This document shows positions 42,429-50,985 of a stretch of DNA of 64,000 nucleotides, piece by piece. Numbering within the stretch: position 1 is the first letter of the stretch; every line of letters begins with the position of its first letter. Location: NCBI GenBank assembly GCA_019637395.1, contig JAHBVR010000009.1, positions 267,628 through 331,627 of the forward strand, in the 5' to 3' direction. The translations under genes were made by a program, and so were the position numbers. The DNA is from Vulcanimicrobiota bacterium (lineage in GTDB: Bacteria; Vulcanimicrobiota; Xenobia; Xenobiales; JADMJV01). The notes under the pieces were generated by a model. That model was not told the origin of the DNA, did not search any database, and saw nothing but the letters and a program-made list of their open reading frames with translations.

Positions 42429-43022
42429 CTAAGCGACAGCCCTCTCGAAGGCCGGGCGGGTGCACACTCGCTTGAAGTAAGCGCGCACGTGCTCAAATCC
42501 CTCGAGCAAATTCATCATCTGGGCCCAGCCCAGAATCGAACCGAAAATCACATCCACCATGGAGAAGCGCTCCCCCAGCAGATACGAGCGGCTGGCCAGG
42601 TGGTCGTCGGCAATGCCCAGAGCGCGGTCAAAACCCTCTTTGGCTCTGGTAGCGCGCTCGGCCGAGCGTTCCTCCTCGGGTAAGCGCACGGTGTGCAGAA
42701 AGATCTCCAGCAAATGTGGTTCCAGGGCAGCTCCTACAAAAAAGGCCCACTGGTAGTATTGGTGGCGTTCCTCGGCAGTCGGCGCCAGCCCGGCCCGGGG
42801 AAAGCGGTCGGCCAGGTAGAGAGCAATAGCCGAAGCCTCCGTCACCACTTGATCGCCATCCACCAGCGTGGGAATTTGTCCCAGCGGATTGGCCTTTTGC
42901 AGCTCCGAGTTGTTCAGATCATCAGGAAACTTGAGACGAATCAGCTCGTGCGCAGCAGCCACTTCTTCCAAGGCCCAGCGCGAGGACACCGCCCGGGTTT
43001 GGGGGGCGTAAAAGAGTTTCAC
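42429..43022 (-). CDS. glutathione S-transferase family protein
   Basis: 197 residues. N-terminal thioredoxin fold with MKLFYAPQTRAVSSRW (the catalytic serine/tyrosine region), NPLGQIPTLVDGD with its cis-proline and TEASAIALYLADRFP for glutathione binding; C-terminal all-helical domain. It starts with GTG overlapping the stop of the upstream paralogue as GTGA. Role in conjugation or glutathione-dependent reduction; substrate unknown. Confidence 0.9.
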   Translation of the reverse strand: MKLFYAPQTRAVSSRWALEEVAAAHELIRLKFPDDLNNSELQKANPLGQIPTLVDGDQVVTEASAIALYLADRFPRAGLAPTAEERHQYYQWAFFVGAALEPHLLEIFLHTVRLPEEERSAERATRAKEGFDRALGIADDHLASRSYLLGERFSMVDVIFGSILGWAQMMNLLEGFEHVRAYFKRVCTRPAFERAVA

Positions 43023-43635
43023 GACCTGGCCACCTCCACTTCGTGGGCTATCTGATAGGCGGGGCGGGCCTTGAGCTTTCCGATGTAGCCACGCAAGCCG
43101 GGAAAATCCCCCAGCAGTCCCTGCATATCCGCCCAGTCCAGAGCGGAACCCACCAGCACGTCGGCGGCCGTGAAGCGCTCCTCGGCAATAAAGGAGCGGT
43201 TGGCCAGGTGATCGCTGATAATCTGGAGACGCGCCTGCAATAAGTTTTTGGCCTGCTCGACGCGTTCAGGCTTGCGTTGCTCCTCCGGTAGAAAGCGAGT
43301 GTGCAGAAAGATCTCCAGCAGTTGATGCTCCAGCGTGTTGTAGATGTAGAAGCAAAAGCGGTAATAATCCCCCGTTTGTCTAGAGCCGGAGCCAGAGTCC
43401 CCGGCTTGTAACGGTCGGCCAGGTACAGGCAAATAGCCCCGGACTCGCAAATCACCCGATCCCCATCCTGCAGGACCGGGATCTGGGTGAGCGGGTTCAG
43501 CTTGCGAAACTCCGGCTGGCGCTGGTCGCCGGCACGCAAATCCATGGGTACGATTTCGTAATCCAGGCCCAGTTCTTCCAACACCCAACGAGGCCGGGTT
43601 GCTCGGGACTGTTTTGAGTAATACAGCTTCATCAT
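43019..43635 (-). pseudogene. glutathione S-transferase paralogue with a frameshift
   Basis: The N-terminal half (MKLYYSKQSRATRPRW, NPLTQIPVLQDGD, CESGAICLYLADRY) is in one frame and the C-terminal helical domain (GDYYRFCFYIYNTLEHQLLEIF onward to the stop) is in another. The frames meet at a run of five C (43369-43373, G on the coding strand). One more base in the run restores a continuous protein colinear with the downstream paralogue. The start is ATG 43635 or 43632. Because the rest is intact and still coupled to the next gene, a sequencing error or very recent mutation is as likely as true loss. Confidence 0.85.
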
Positions 43636-43694
43636 AGGTTCCGCCACTTTGAAAAAAATCCCAGACTCCCTGTAGGACTTAAGTCCGTTCGGAG

Positions 43695-43712
43695 CCTGGC
43701 CATTTGGCCAGG
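43695..43712. repeat. inverted repeat upstream of lon
   Basis: CCTGGCC-ATTT-GGCCAGG, a perfect seven-base stem, 61 bases before the lon start in the divergent region. It could be a regulator site. It does not match the CIRCE heat-shock operator. Confidence 0.4.
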
Positions 43713-43772
43713 TCAACACTTCTCAAACACTTTACTAACGTTGGCAGCAACAGTTAAGCGTATGCTTGACTA

Positions 43773-46133
43773 ATGAATCAGATCCAACCCCTCCTAGTCA
43801 TCCGCAACTCGGTCCTGTTTCCTCACATGGTGACTCCCATCACCGCGTCACGGGGCCGCTCCATCGCGGCCGTCGAGGCGGCTCTCGAGGGTGATCGCTC
43901 GCTGATCGTCGTGACGCAGCGCGATCTCTCGGTGGAAGAGCCGACTCAGGACGACCTCTACACAATCGGCACACGCGTGACCATTCAAAAGGCCACCCGC
44001 GGTCAGAACGGCTTCCAGGTCGTGCTCCAGGGGGTGGAACGAGTCCGTCTGGTCAAGCTGGAGCCCGGCAAACCCTATCTGCAGGCCCGCTTTCAGGTTC
44101 TTCCCATTCAGGAAGACCGTAGCGCCGTGGTCGAGGCTCTGCATCGCAGCGTGCTTGATCTTTCCGCTCAACTGCTGACCCTGATGGGCCAGACGCAACG
44201 CCAGGGCGCCAAAGCCGTGCTGGATCAACTGACCTCTCAACTGACCGACCCGATGCAGTTGGCCTACTTCATCGCCGGCTTCATGAAGCTGGAACTCGAG
44301 AAAGAGCAACAAGTGCTGGAAGCCTCCAGCCGCATGGAGGCTCTTGAGCTGATCCACAAGTTTTTGGCCCACGAGTTGGAAGTCCAGCAAGTGCGCCAGC
44401 GCCTCCATAGCCAGGTTCAAAACGAGATGGGCAAGGAGCAGAAGGACTACTTGCTGCGCCAACAGTTGCGCGCCATCCAGAACGAGCTGGGCGAAGACGA
44501 CAGCGATCGGGCTGAACTGCAAATCCTGCGCGAAAAGCTGGACCAGGCGGAACTTCCGGAAGAGGCCCGCAAGGAAGCCGACCGGGAGCTGAAACGCCTG
44601 GAACGACTCAATCCCTCTTCCCCAGACCATTCGCTGACGCGCGGCTATCTGGAGCTGCTCTCGGAGCTGCCCTGGAACAAGACCACCGAGGACAACCACG
44701 ACTTGAAGCGTGCCCGCGGCATACTTGAGGAAGACCACTTCGGACTCAAGACGGTCAAAGAACGCATTCTCGAGCACCTGGCCATCATGAAGCTGAACGC
44801 TGGCGCCAAGGCGCCCATCGTTCTGCTGGTGGGGCCGCCTGGTGTGGGCAAAACTTCGCTGGGCCAGAGCATCGCTCGAGCCCTGGATCGAAAGTTCGAG
44901 CGCCTTTCCCTGGGCGGTCTGCACGACGAAGCTGAACTGCGCGGCCATCGCCGCACCTACATCGGAGCCTTACCGGGCCGTCTGATTCAGGGCCTGCGCC
45001 GGGCCGGCGTGAAGAACCCCGTCTTGATGCTGGACGAAGTCGACAAACTGGGCAACAGCTACCGCGGCGACCCCGCCTCGGCCTTACTCGAGGTGATCGA
45101 TCCGGCCCAAAACGACAAATTCCGCGACAACTACCTGGACCTGCCTTTTGACCTGTCCAAAGTGCTCTTCATCCTGACCGCCAACACCACCGATTCGATC
45201 CCGCGACCCCTGCTCGACCGCATGGAAGTGATTCGTCTTAGCGGCTACAGCGAGGAAGAAAAGCATCAGATTGCCCGCCGTTACCTGCTGCCGCGCGTCA
45301 TCAAAGAGGCGGGTCTATCCGAAGATTCGCTGAGCTTGAGCGACGAGACTCTGGCGCATATCATTTCACGCTACACCCGGGAAGCCGGTGTGCGCGAACT
45401 GGAACGAGTGCTGGGCAAGCTGGTGCGCAAACTGGCCTTGCGCTTCGCCGAAGCTGAAGGGCCGAGCGCCATCGAGCTTTCCACTGCGGAAGCAGTAGAA
45501 CTGCTGGGTGCCGAGCGTTTCTTGCCCGAGTCGGCTCGCACGGAAAAACACCCGGGCGTGGCCACCGGCCTGGCCTGGACCGAGGTGGGCGGCGACGTGC
45601 TCTACGTGGAGTCGATCAGCCTGCCTTCGGGCAAGGGGCTGACCTTGACCGGTCAGCTGGGCGACGTCATGAAAGAGTCGGCCCAGGCGGCCCAGAGCTA
45701 CGTGCTTTCCAAGGCACGCAGCTTCGGGTTGCCCGACAAGTTGCCGCGCACCGAGGGCGTGCATATTCATGTGCCCGCCGGCGCCATCCCCAAAGACGGA
45801 CCTTCCGCCGGCGTCACCATGGCGGTGTCGTTGCTGAGCGCCTACACCGGCATCGCCGCCCGCAAGGATCTGGCCATGACCGGAGAGATCACCTTGACGG
45901 GACTGGTTCTGCCGGTGGGCGGAATCAAGGAGAAGGTGCTGGCCGCTCGGCGCGCCGGCATCAAAACCGTGATTTTACCCAAGGAGAATGAGCGCGATCT
46001 GAAGGAGCTTCCCGATAACGTGAGGGCTGAGATGACCTTTTATCCGGTTGGCCATCTCGACGAAGTTTTCGCGGTAGCGCTGCCCGACCTGGAAAAGCGC
46101 GGGCTGAGCGTAGTGGATATGCGGGCCTCGTAA
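43773..46133 (+). CDS. lon: ATP-dependent protease Lon
   Basis: 786 residues. LON substrate-binding N domain, coiled-coil linker, AAA+ motor with Walker A GPPGVGKTS (about residue 353) and Walker B LMLDEVDKLG, and the protease domain with serine S678 in PKDGPSAG and lysine K721 in GGIKEKV. A cytoplasmic hexamer that removes damaged and regulatory proteins. There is no ribosome binding site. TATGCT (43761-43766) ends six bases before the ATG, so the message may be leaderless. A strong terminator follows. Confidence 0.97.
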   Translation: MNQIQPLLVIRNSVLFPHMVTPITASRGRSIAAVEAALEGDRSLIVVTQRDLSVEEPTQDDLYTIGTRVTIQKATRGQNGFQVVLQGVERVRLVKLEPGKPYLQARFQVLPIQEDRSAVVEALHRSVLDLSAQLLTLMGQTQRQGAKAVLDQLTSQLTDPMQLAYFIAGFMKLELEKEQQVLEASSRMEALELIHKFLAHELEVQQVRQRLHSQVQNEMGKEQKDYLLRQQLRAIQNELGEDDSDRAELQILREKLDQAELPEEARKEADRELKRLERLNPSSPDHSLTRGYLELLSELPWNKTTEDNHDLKRARGILEEDHFGLKTVKERILEHLAIMKLNAGAKAPIVLLVGPPGVGKTSLGQSIARALDRKFERLSLGGLHDEAELRGHRRTYIGALPGRLIQGLRRAGVKNPVLMLDEVDKLGNSYRGDPASALLEVIDPAQNDKFRDNYLDLPFDLSKVLFILTANTTDSIPRPLLDRMEVIRLSGYSEEEKHQIARRYLLPRVIKEAGLSEDSLSLSDETLAHIISRYTREAGVRELERVLGKLVRKLALRFAEAEGPSAIELSTAEAVELLGAERFLPESARTEKHPGVATGLAWTEVGGDVLYVESISLPSGKGLTLTGQLGDVMKESAQAAQSYVLSKARSFGLPDKLPRTEGVHIHVPAGAIPKDGPSAGVTMAVSLLSAYTGIAARKDLAMTGEITLTGLVLPVGGIKEKVLAARRAGIKTVILPKENERDLKELPDNVRAEMTFYPVGHLDEVFAVALPDLEKRGLSVVDMRAS

Positions 46134-46139
46134 ACTGGC

Positions 46140-46175
46140 GAGGCGGCCGGTTCGATAACCGGCCGCCTCTTTTTT
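46140..46175 (+). terminator. Rho-independent terminator of lon
   Basis: GAGGCGGCCGGTT-CGAT-AACCGGCCGCCTC, a perfect 13-base stem, is followed by six T. It starts six bases after the lon stop. It is one of the two clear terminators in the window. Confidence 0.95.
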
Positions 46176-46293
46176 ATGAGATGGCATACAGGCAGGCCAG
46201 CGAGACCAGGAAGTAGACGGCGAACAAAACATAGTCGCGTTCTTCCCAAAAGAGCTCTTCGGCTTCGCTCAAATCCAGAGTTTGCTTTGTCAT
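46174..46293 (-). CDS. small single-span membrane protein
   Basis: 39 residues. An acidic N terminus (MTKQTLDLSEAEELFWEERD) is followed by one hydrophobic segment (YVLFAVYFLVSLACLYAIS) that runs to the stop. This layout is typical of small membrane proteins. It is convergent to lon, and its stop overlaps the T-run of the lon terminator. The ribosome binding site is weak, so expression is uncertain. Confidence 0.45.
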   Translation of the reverse strand: MTKQTLDLSEAEELFWEERDYVLFAVYFLVSLACLYAIS

Positions 46294-46360
46294 GAACCCA
46301 GCCTACTGGCTCGGGCTGAAGCTCAAGCCCGAATCGAACTGAACCTTTTCTGAAGCCGGT

Positions 46361-48007
46361 TCAGCGGGATACGACGAAGCCTTGCACGCGCAAGGCTTCG
46401 CCGCATTCCGGATCAGCCGCCAAAACCGCTTTCGCGAGTTGGGCCGCTTCCTGCATGCGGCCCTGGGCGGCCAGCGTGTAAGCCAGTCCGGAAGCCGCTG
46501 AAATGTCGTAGGGTTCGACCTTGAGCGCTCTTTGAAAGAGTTGGCTAGCCCAATCGAAGCGGCGCATGCTCAGGGCGTTGCGGGCCAGACGCTGCCAGCG
46601 AAAAGACTCGCGCCAGGCAGCCTCGGGCTGGAAGCGAAAGATGACTCCGTTCGGACTGCGCGAAACTTCTTGATAAAGCCAGCCACGCCGCTGCAGGTGC
46701 CTCAGCAACGCCTGGCTATCGGCTTCCTGCAGGCGCTCCACCACCAGTAAAGTCACCTGGCTGTCGCAGATATCCTGCAACCAGATCCACTCACGCTCGA
46801 CGGCCTGCATCTGCTGCACCGAATTCATGGGCAGGTCAGTCCACAACCACCAGCTCTGATCGCGAGCCGAGAGCACCGTTTCGGACGTCTGAGTGCGCAG
46901 CAGCGCCAGCAGGCCAGCATCTTTGGCGACCGGGATGGCCTGCCAGCCGTCCAGGGCGCTACCCACCAGGTTGACCAGCACCAGGCTCCAGAAAGCCACC
47001 CGGATCAGAGGCCGGCGCACCGCGCCTAACTGAAACCACAAGCCCAATTGCAAAAAAGGCAAGAAAGGCAGCAACAACCGGGGATGCGTGAAGGGCCACC
47101 CCAACAGCATTCCCACGCCGGCCAGCACCCAGCCCAGCAGCAGCGGACGAGCGCGCATCCCCCACAAGCCGCACAGGCCGAGTGTGAAGGGAACCAGCCC
47201 TGACCAGAGGGGAAGCCAGTCGGGAAGCCAGCGAAAACCAGTCACCATGAGCAGGCCCGCCGTGCAGGGAAAATACTGCAGGTTCTCACGGAAGGTGAGC
47301 CATGGGTGACTCAGGGCCGCATCGGCCTGGTTGTCGTAGCCGGTCAAGACGGTGCGCAGCAGACAGGGCCCGGCCGTCAGCGCGAATCCCAACAAAAGCG
47401 GTGGAAGCATCTGGAAGCAGCGCCAGCGCCACCTCCAGATGGCCTGCAGCACCATCACAGCCAGCAGAAAAACGGCCACCACTCGAACGATGGTGAGAAT
47501 CCCCAGGGCCATTCCAAAGTAAAAGAAGCGTCGAAAGGTCGGCTGCTCGACCCGAACCAGTTGGTCCCAAAACCACAGACAGGCGAAGAAACCGATCAGA
47601 AAAGGCTGCTCCGACATGATCTGAGTGGTATGGAAAAGCCAGAAGGGATTGAAGAGAGCCAGCAGAGGGGCCCAGCGCCAGACGCCGGGCAGTTCCTCGG
47701 CCAGACGCCGAGCGTAGGCCATCATGGCCCAGGCGGCCAACCCCGCAAAAACCAGACCCTGCAAGCGGCAAACGTCGTAGTTATGCGGCCAGATCCACTG
47801 CAAAGGCAGCAGTAGCAAGGGGTAGCCGGGAGGAAAGCGCTGGTGCGGGGGATGCCCCACGAAGGCCAGGTCCAGATAGGGCTGGCCCTGACTCAGCGAG
47901 CGTGCCAGGGCCAGGTAGGAAGTGTCGTCGTTAGTGTCGCCGGGAGTGTAGGTATTCCAAGAGCCCAAGGCCAGCAGCCAAAAGAGCAGCGGCCAAAAGC
48001 GCAGCAC
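46361..48007 (-). CDS. GT-C family membrane glycosyltransferase with C-terminal TPR
   Basis: 548 residues with about ten transmembrane segments. The first extracytoplasmic loop holds PGDTNDDTSYLALARSL, whose aspartates match the catalytic acidic region of polyprenyl-phosphate-dependent (PMT/ArnT-like) transferases. After residue 470 come one or two TPR units (LFQRALKVEPYDISAASGLAYTLAAQGRM). It would transfer a sugar from a lipid carrier at the outer face of the membrane; the acceptor is unknown. Its GTG directly follows the thrS stop (TAGGTG), so it is the third gene of that operon. Confidence 0.75.
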   Translation of the reverse strand: MLRFWPLLFWLLALGSWNTYTPGDTNDDTSYLALARSLSQGQPYLDLAFVGHPPHQRFPPGYPLLLLPLQWIWPHNYDVCRLQGLVFAGLAAWAMMAYARRLAEELPGVWRWAPLLALFNPFWLFHTTQIMSEQPFLIGFFACLWFWDQLVRVEQPTFRRFFYFGMALGILTIVRVVAVFLLAVMVLQAIWRWRWRCFQMLPPLLLGFALTAGPCLLRTVLTGYDNQADAALSHPWLTFRENLQYFPCTAGLLMVTGFRWLPDWLPLWSGLVPFTLGLCGLWGMRARPLLLGWVLAGVGMLLGWPFTHPRLLLPFLPFLQLGLWFQLGAVRRPLIRVAFWSLVLVNLVGSALDGWQAIPVAKDAGLLALLRTQTSETVLSARDQSWWLWTDLPMNSVQQMQAVEREWIWLQDICDSQVTLLVVERLQEADSQALLRHLQRRGWLYQEVSRSPNGVIFRFQPEAAWRESFRWQRLARNALSMRRFDWASQLFQRALKVEPYDISAASGLAYTLAAQGRMQEAAQLAKAVLAADPECGEALRVQGFVVSR

Positions 48008-49843
48008 CTAGACCAGGCCGAGCACTTCTACATCGGCAAAGTTGTCCATGACGCGCCGGCTGCGCGCCTGCTTCAAGCACTCCAGCGCGCGGGCCAGCGG
48101 CACCGTCTGCTGTTCCTTGACGCAGTAGCGCCTCCAGGTCACTTCTTGCTGTTCCTGCTCACGTTCACCCACGATAAAGATGTTGGGCGTTTTGGAGGTG
48201 GCGGCGTTGCGGATCTTCTTGTTGAATGAATCGCTGCCCAGATCGGCCTCGGCCCGGAAGCCCAATTTGAAGAGCTCCTGAGCTACCTTTTGGGCGTAGT
48301 CCCCGAAGTTCTCGACATGAACCGGCACCACCACTACCTGGCGGGGAGCCATCCAGGTGGGGAAAGCCCCTTTGAAATGCTCGATCAGGAAGGCCAGGAA
48401 GCGTTCGTGGGTTCCCAGCGGGGCGCGATGGATGCAGTAAGGAACGTGTTCCTGTCCGTCGGTTCCCACGTAGGTCAGGTTAAAGCGGGCCGGTACGGCA
48501 AAATCCAACTGATTGGTGGAGGCGGTTTCCTCGCGGCCCACCACGTTGCGCACCTGGAAGTCCACTTTGGGCCCGTAGAAGGCGGCTTCGTCCTCGCCAA
48601 TCTGATAGTCAATGCCAATCTCGTCGAGAATGCCCTTGATGACGGCTTCCGATTTGATCCAGTCTTCCGGCATGTTGACGTATTTGTCTCCCAGCCGCTC
48701 GGGGGTGTGGGTGGACAGGCGCATCCAGAAATGGGAGAGACGGAACATTTCGTAGTAGCGCTTGTGCAGGTCGAGCACTTTGGTGAATTCGTCCTTGAGC
48801 TGTTCGGGGGTGCAGTAGATGTGGGCGTCGTTCATGCACATGCCGCGCACCCGCAGCAGACCGGCCAGCGAGCCGGAACCCTCGTAACGATAGACCTGCC
48901 CATACTCGGCCAGGCGAATCGGCATCTCACGGTAAGAGCGCGGCCGGTTGCCGAAAATCAGGTGGTGAAACGGGCAGTTCATGGGCTTGAGGTAATATTC
49001 GCGGTTCTCGTCGACGACCATGGCCGGGAACATGCCTTCTTTATAGTGGGCCAGGTGGCCCGAGGTTTCAAAGAGCTTACCGTCGGTCACATGAGGCGTG
49101 GCCACCCGCTGGTAGCCATCGGCGAATTCCCACTCCTTGGCCAGATTCTCGAGCTCATCGCGCAGCACGGTGCCGTTGGGCATCCACAAGGGCAAGCCGG
49201 GTCCGACATGATCGGAGATCATAAAGATCTCCAGCTCTTTGCCCAACTTGCGGTGGTCGTATTTTTTAGCTTCCTCGCGCAGGCGCACGAACTCTTTGAG
49301 TTCGGCCTTGGTGTCGAAGGCCAGGCCGTAGATGCGGGTCAACTGTTCGCGCTTCTCATCGCCGCGCCAGTAGGCTCCGGCCAGGCTATCGAGTTGGAAA
49401 CAGTCGGCGGGAATCTGGCCGGTATGTTCCACATGCGGTCCGGCGCACATGTCCTCGAAAGGACCATTACGGTAGAAGCTGAGGCTTTCGCCACGCGAAG
49501 CCAGGTCCTGGCAATATTCCGCTTTCAGATTCTCGCCCTGCTCGTTGAGCATAGCCACCGCCTCGGCGGCCGTCATTTCGCGGCGTTCGAAAGGCTGCTT
49601 CTCGTTGATGATCTTGCGCATCTCTTTTTCGATAGCGCCAAAATCCTCATCGCTGATCGGCTCGGCAAAGTGGAAATCGTAATAAAACCCGTTTTCCACC
49701 GGTGGGCCGAAGCCCAACCTGGTGCCGGGCCGCACTTTCTGCACCGCCTGCGCCAAAATGTGGGCCAGCGAGTGACGCCGCTTGTAGAGCGGGTCGTTCT
49801 CCTTGCCCTCAAAATCCAGCCCCGCATACGCCTTCTTGGCCAT
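48008..49843 (-). CDS. thrS: threonyl-tRNA synthetase, lacking the N-terminal TGS domain
   Basis: 611 residues. It starts near the editing domain: HSLAHILAQAV supplies the HxxxH pair and YYDFHFAEPISDED follows. The class II catalytic core is complete, with MNCPFHHLIF, motif 2 (YRYEGSGSLAGLLRVRGM) and motif 3 (GTHERFLAFLIEHFKG). The anticodon-binding domain starts RQVVVVPV. The usual TGS domain of about 60 residues is missing. It charges tRNA-Thr and hydrolyses Ser-tRNA-Thr. The gene lies two bases after the 103-residue gene, behind a leader hairpin. Confidence 0.96.
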   Translation of the reverse strand: MAKKAYAGLDFEGKENDPLYKRRHSLAHILAQAVQKVRPGTRLGFGPPVENGFYYDFHFAEPISDEDFGAIEKEMRKIINEKQPFERREMTAAEAVAMLNEQGENLKAEYCQDLASRGESLSFYRNGPFEDMCAGPHVEHTGQIPADCFQLDSLAGAYWRGDEKREQLTRIYGLAFDTKAELKEFVRLREEAKKYDHRKLGKELEIFMISDHVGPGLPLWMPNGTVLRDELENLAKEWEFADGYQRVATPHVTDGKLFETSGHLAHYKEGMFPAMVVDENREYYLKPMNCPFHHLIFGNRPRSYREMPIRLAEYGQVYRYEGSGSLAGLLRVRGMCMNDAHIYCTPEQLKDEFTKVLDLHKRYYEMFRLSHFWMRLSTHTPERLGDKYVNMPEDWIKSEAVIKGILDEIGIDYQIGEDEAAFYGPKVDFQVRNVVGREETASTNQLDFAVPARFNLTYVGTDGQEHVPYCIHRAPLGTHERFLAFLIEHFKGAFPTWMAPRQVVVVPVHVENFGDYAQKVAQELFKLGFRAEADLGSDSFNKKIRNAATSKTPNIFIVGEREQEQQEVTWRRYCVKEQQTVPLARALECLKQARSRRVMDNFADVEVLGLV

Positions 49844-49845
49844 GA

Positions 49846-50157
49846 TTAGTCCTCTTCGATTGGTTGATTGAGCTTGTAGTAGCGGTCCGAGTCCATCATG
49901 GATGGATAGTGGACCAGCGCCATATTGATCAACACTTCATACTCCAGCAGAATTTTCGTCAAGGAGGCGTGCTGCTCGTCGTTCAGCTGGGGTTCGAGTT
50001 TCTCGAGCATGCCGATGATACAGTTCTCCTGCTCCAGGATCTCGGCCGCCGTGATCTGCCCGTCGGCGATGTAGCGCTGCCAACGAGGATGCCCTTCGAT
50101 AAAGTCGTCGCGCAACAGGTCGATGCCCTGCCCGTCAAACCAAGGATCTCTAGCCAT
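49846..50157 (-). CDS. hypothetical protein preceding thrS
   Basis: 103 residues, helical and acidic, no membrane segment. No domain recognised. It is the first gene of the operon with thrS and the glycosyltransferase. The ribosome binding site AAGGAGG is ideal in sequence and spacing but lies in the 3' arm of a long hairpin that ends one base before the ATG. It might be a regulator or assembly factor for ThrS; this is only a guess from position. Confidence 0.7.
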   Translation of the reverse strand: MARDPWFDGQGIDLLRDDFIEGHPRWQRYIADGQITAAEILEQENCIIGMLEKLEPQLNDEQHASLTKILLEYEVLINMALVHYPSMMDSDRYYKLNQPIEED

Positions 50158-50158
50158 G

Positions 50159-50193
50159 AGAACTTCCCTCCTTCACAGAGGGGGGGAAGTTCT
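50159..50193 (-). promoter_or_regulatory. hairpin enclosing the ribosome binding site of the thrS operon
   Basis: On the minus-strand RNA AGAACTTCCC pairs perfectly with GGGAAGTTCT, and two further G-C pairs follow one mismatch. The 3' arm contains GGAGGG of the ribosome binding site and ends one base before the start codon. Folding would hide the site. No T-run follows on either strand. Confidence 0.75.
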
Positions 50194-50230
50194 GCGCCAG
50201 GGAAGGAGGGCCTGCCTGCAGCCGAAAGTC

Positions 50231-50854
50231 ATGCGAGTGAGACCCACGCTGCGCATCACCTTGATGGCCCTGCTGGCAGCCTTGTCAGGAGCTCTTGGAC
50301 TGGTGACGCCCACCATCGCCGGTAGCCGCCTGCTCAAGTTCAATGGCTTCCCCATCGTACTTTCCGGCTTCTTGCTGGGGCCTATCGGTGGTTTCTGGTG
50401 CGGTGCCCTGGCGGACATCGTGGCTTTTATGCTCAAACCCGGCGGCGCCTACAACCCGTTTTTTACAGTGACTTCGGGCCTTACCGGCATGATGCCGGTT
50501 CTACTCTATCAGGAGCTGGCGCCGCGACGAGAGGGCAAGCTGCTGCTCGATCCTTGGATGTTACTGGTGTCTATAGGTCTGGCACAGGTTGGGATCAAGG
50601 TTCTCCTGGTGTCGCCTATGCTTGCAGTCTGGTCCGGGCTGCCGGTAAAGGCTCTGGCGCTTCACGCAACTGTGGAGCAGGTCGTTCACACTCCCCTTTA
50701 TGCTTACGCGGTCTGGGTGGTGGTGCGGCGCGTCGTGCTTCGAAGTCGGCCTGAGTCCCAGGCCAGCGCTCTACCCTGGGTAGACGAGCTGAAACAAATG
50801 CCAGAACTTCAATTCGATCCGGGGATAAGCCCCACGGGATCCCAGGAGTTATGA
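50231..50854 (+). CDS. ECF transporter S component, FolT-like (folate)
   Basis: 207 residues from ATG 50231; the frame is open upstream, but that part overlaps the hairpin. Six membrane segments with RITLMALLAALSGALGLVTP, the substrate-loop block LKFNGFPIVLSGFLLGPIGGFWCGALADIVAFML and NPFFTVTSGLTGMMPVLLYQ, which match folate S components most closely. It would use an ECF ATPase/T module, which is not present here. The 3' third lies in a duplicated segment. A weak ribosome binding site makes the start uncertain. Confidence 0.8.
   Translation: MRVRPTLRITLMALLAALSGALGLVTPTIAGSRLLKFNGFPIVLSGFLLGPIGGFWCGALADIVAFMLKPGGAYNPFFTVTSGLTGMMPVLLYQELAPRREGKLLLDPWMLLVSIGLAQVGIKVLLVSPMLAVWSGLPVKALALHATVEQVVHTPLYAYAVWVVVRRVVLRSRPESQASALPWVDELKQMPELQFDPGISPTGSQEL
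50571..50853. repeat. direct repeat copy A (folT 3' end)
   Basis: This segment aligns with 50987-51273 in the same orientation over nearly its full length, with point differences and a few small indels. Copy A encodes the FolT C terminus on the plus strand. On the minus strand it keeps an open remnant resembling the end of the uroD-like protein (GLSPDRIEVLAF, then RRAAPPPRPRK, then ERPAPQLREAPEPLP). Confidence 0.9.
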
Positions 50855-50985
50855 TTCCCTACTTGAGGGGTGTAGGGTGGCTGGCTCCGGGTCAGATTGG
50901 ACAAACTGACCGTAGTATAGGTAACTCCCATCGCTTTCTCCCTGATGAATTCAAGACGAGCATATCACGGCGCACCCCGCGCGAT

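Noticed and set aside
50160-50230. Possible tetrahydrofolate riboswitch before the folT-like gene
   Set aside because: The stretch is short and I could not find the conserved core; the hairpin there is explained better as a leader element of the opposite operon.
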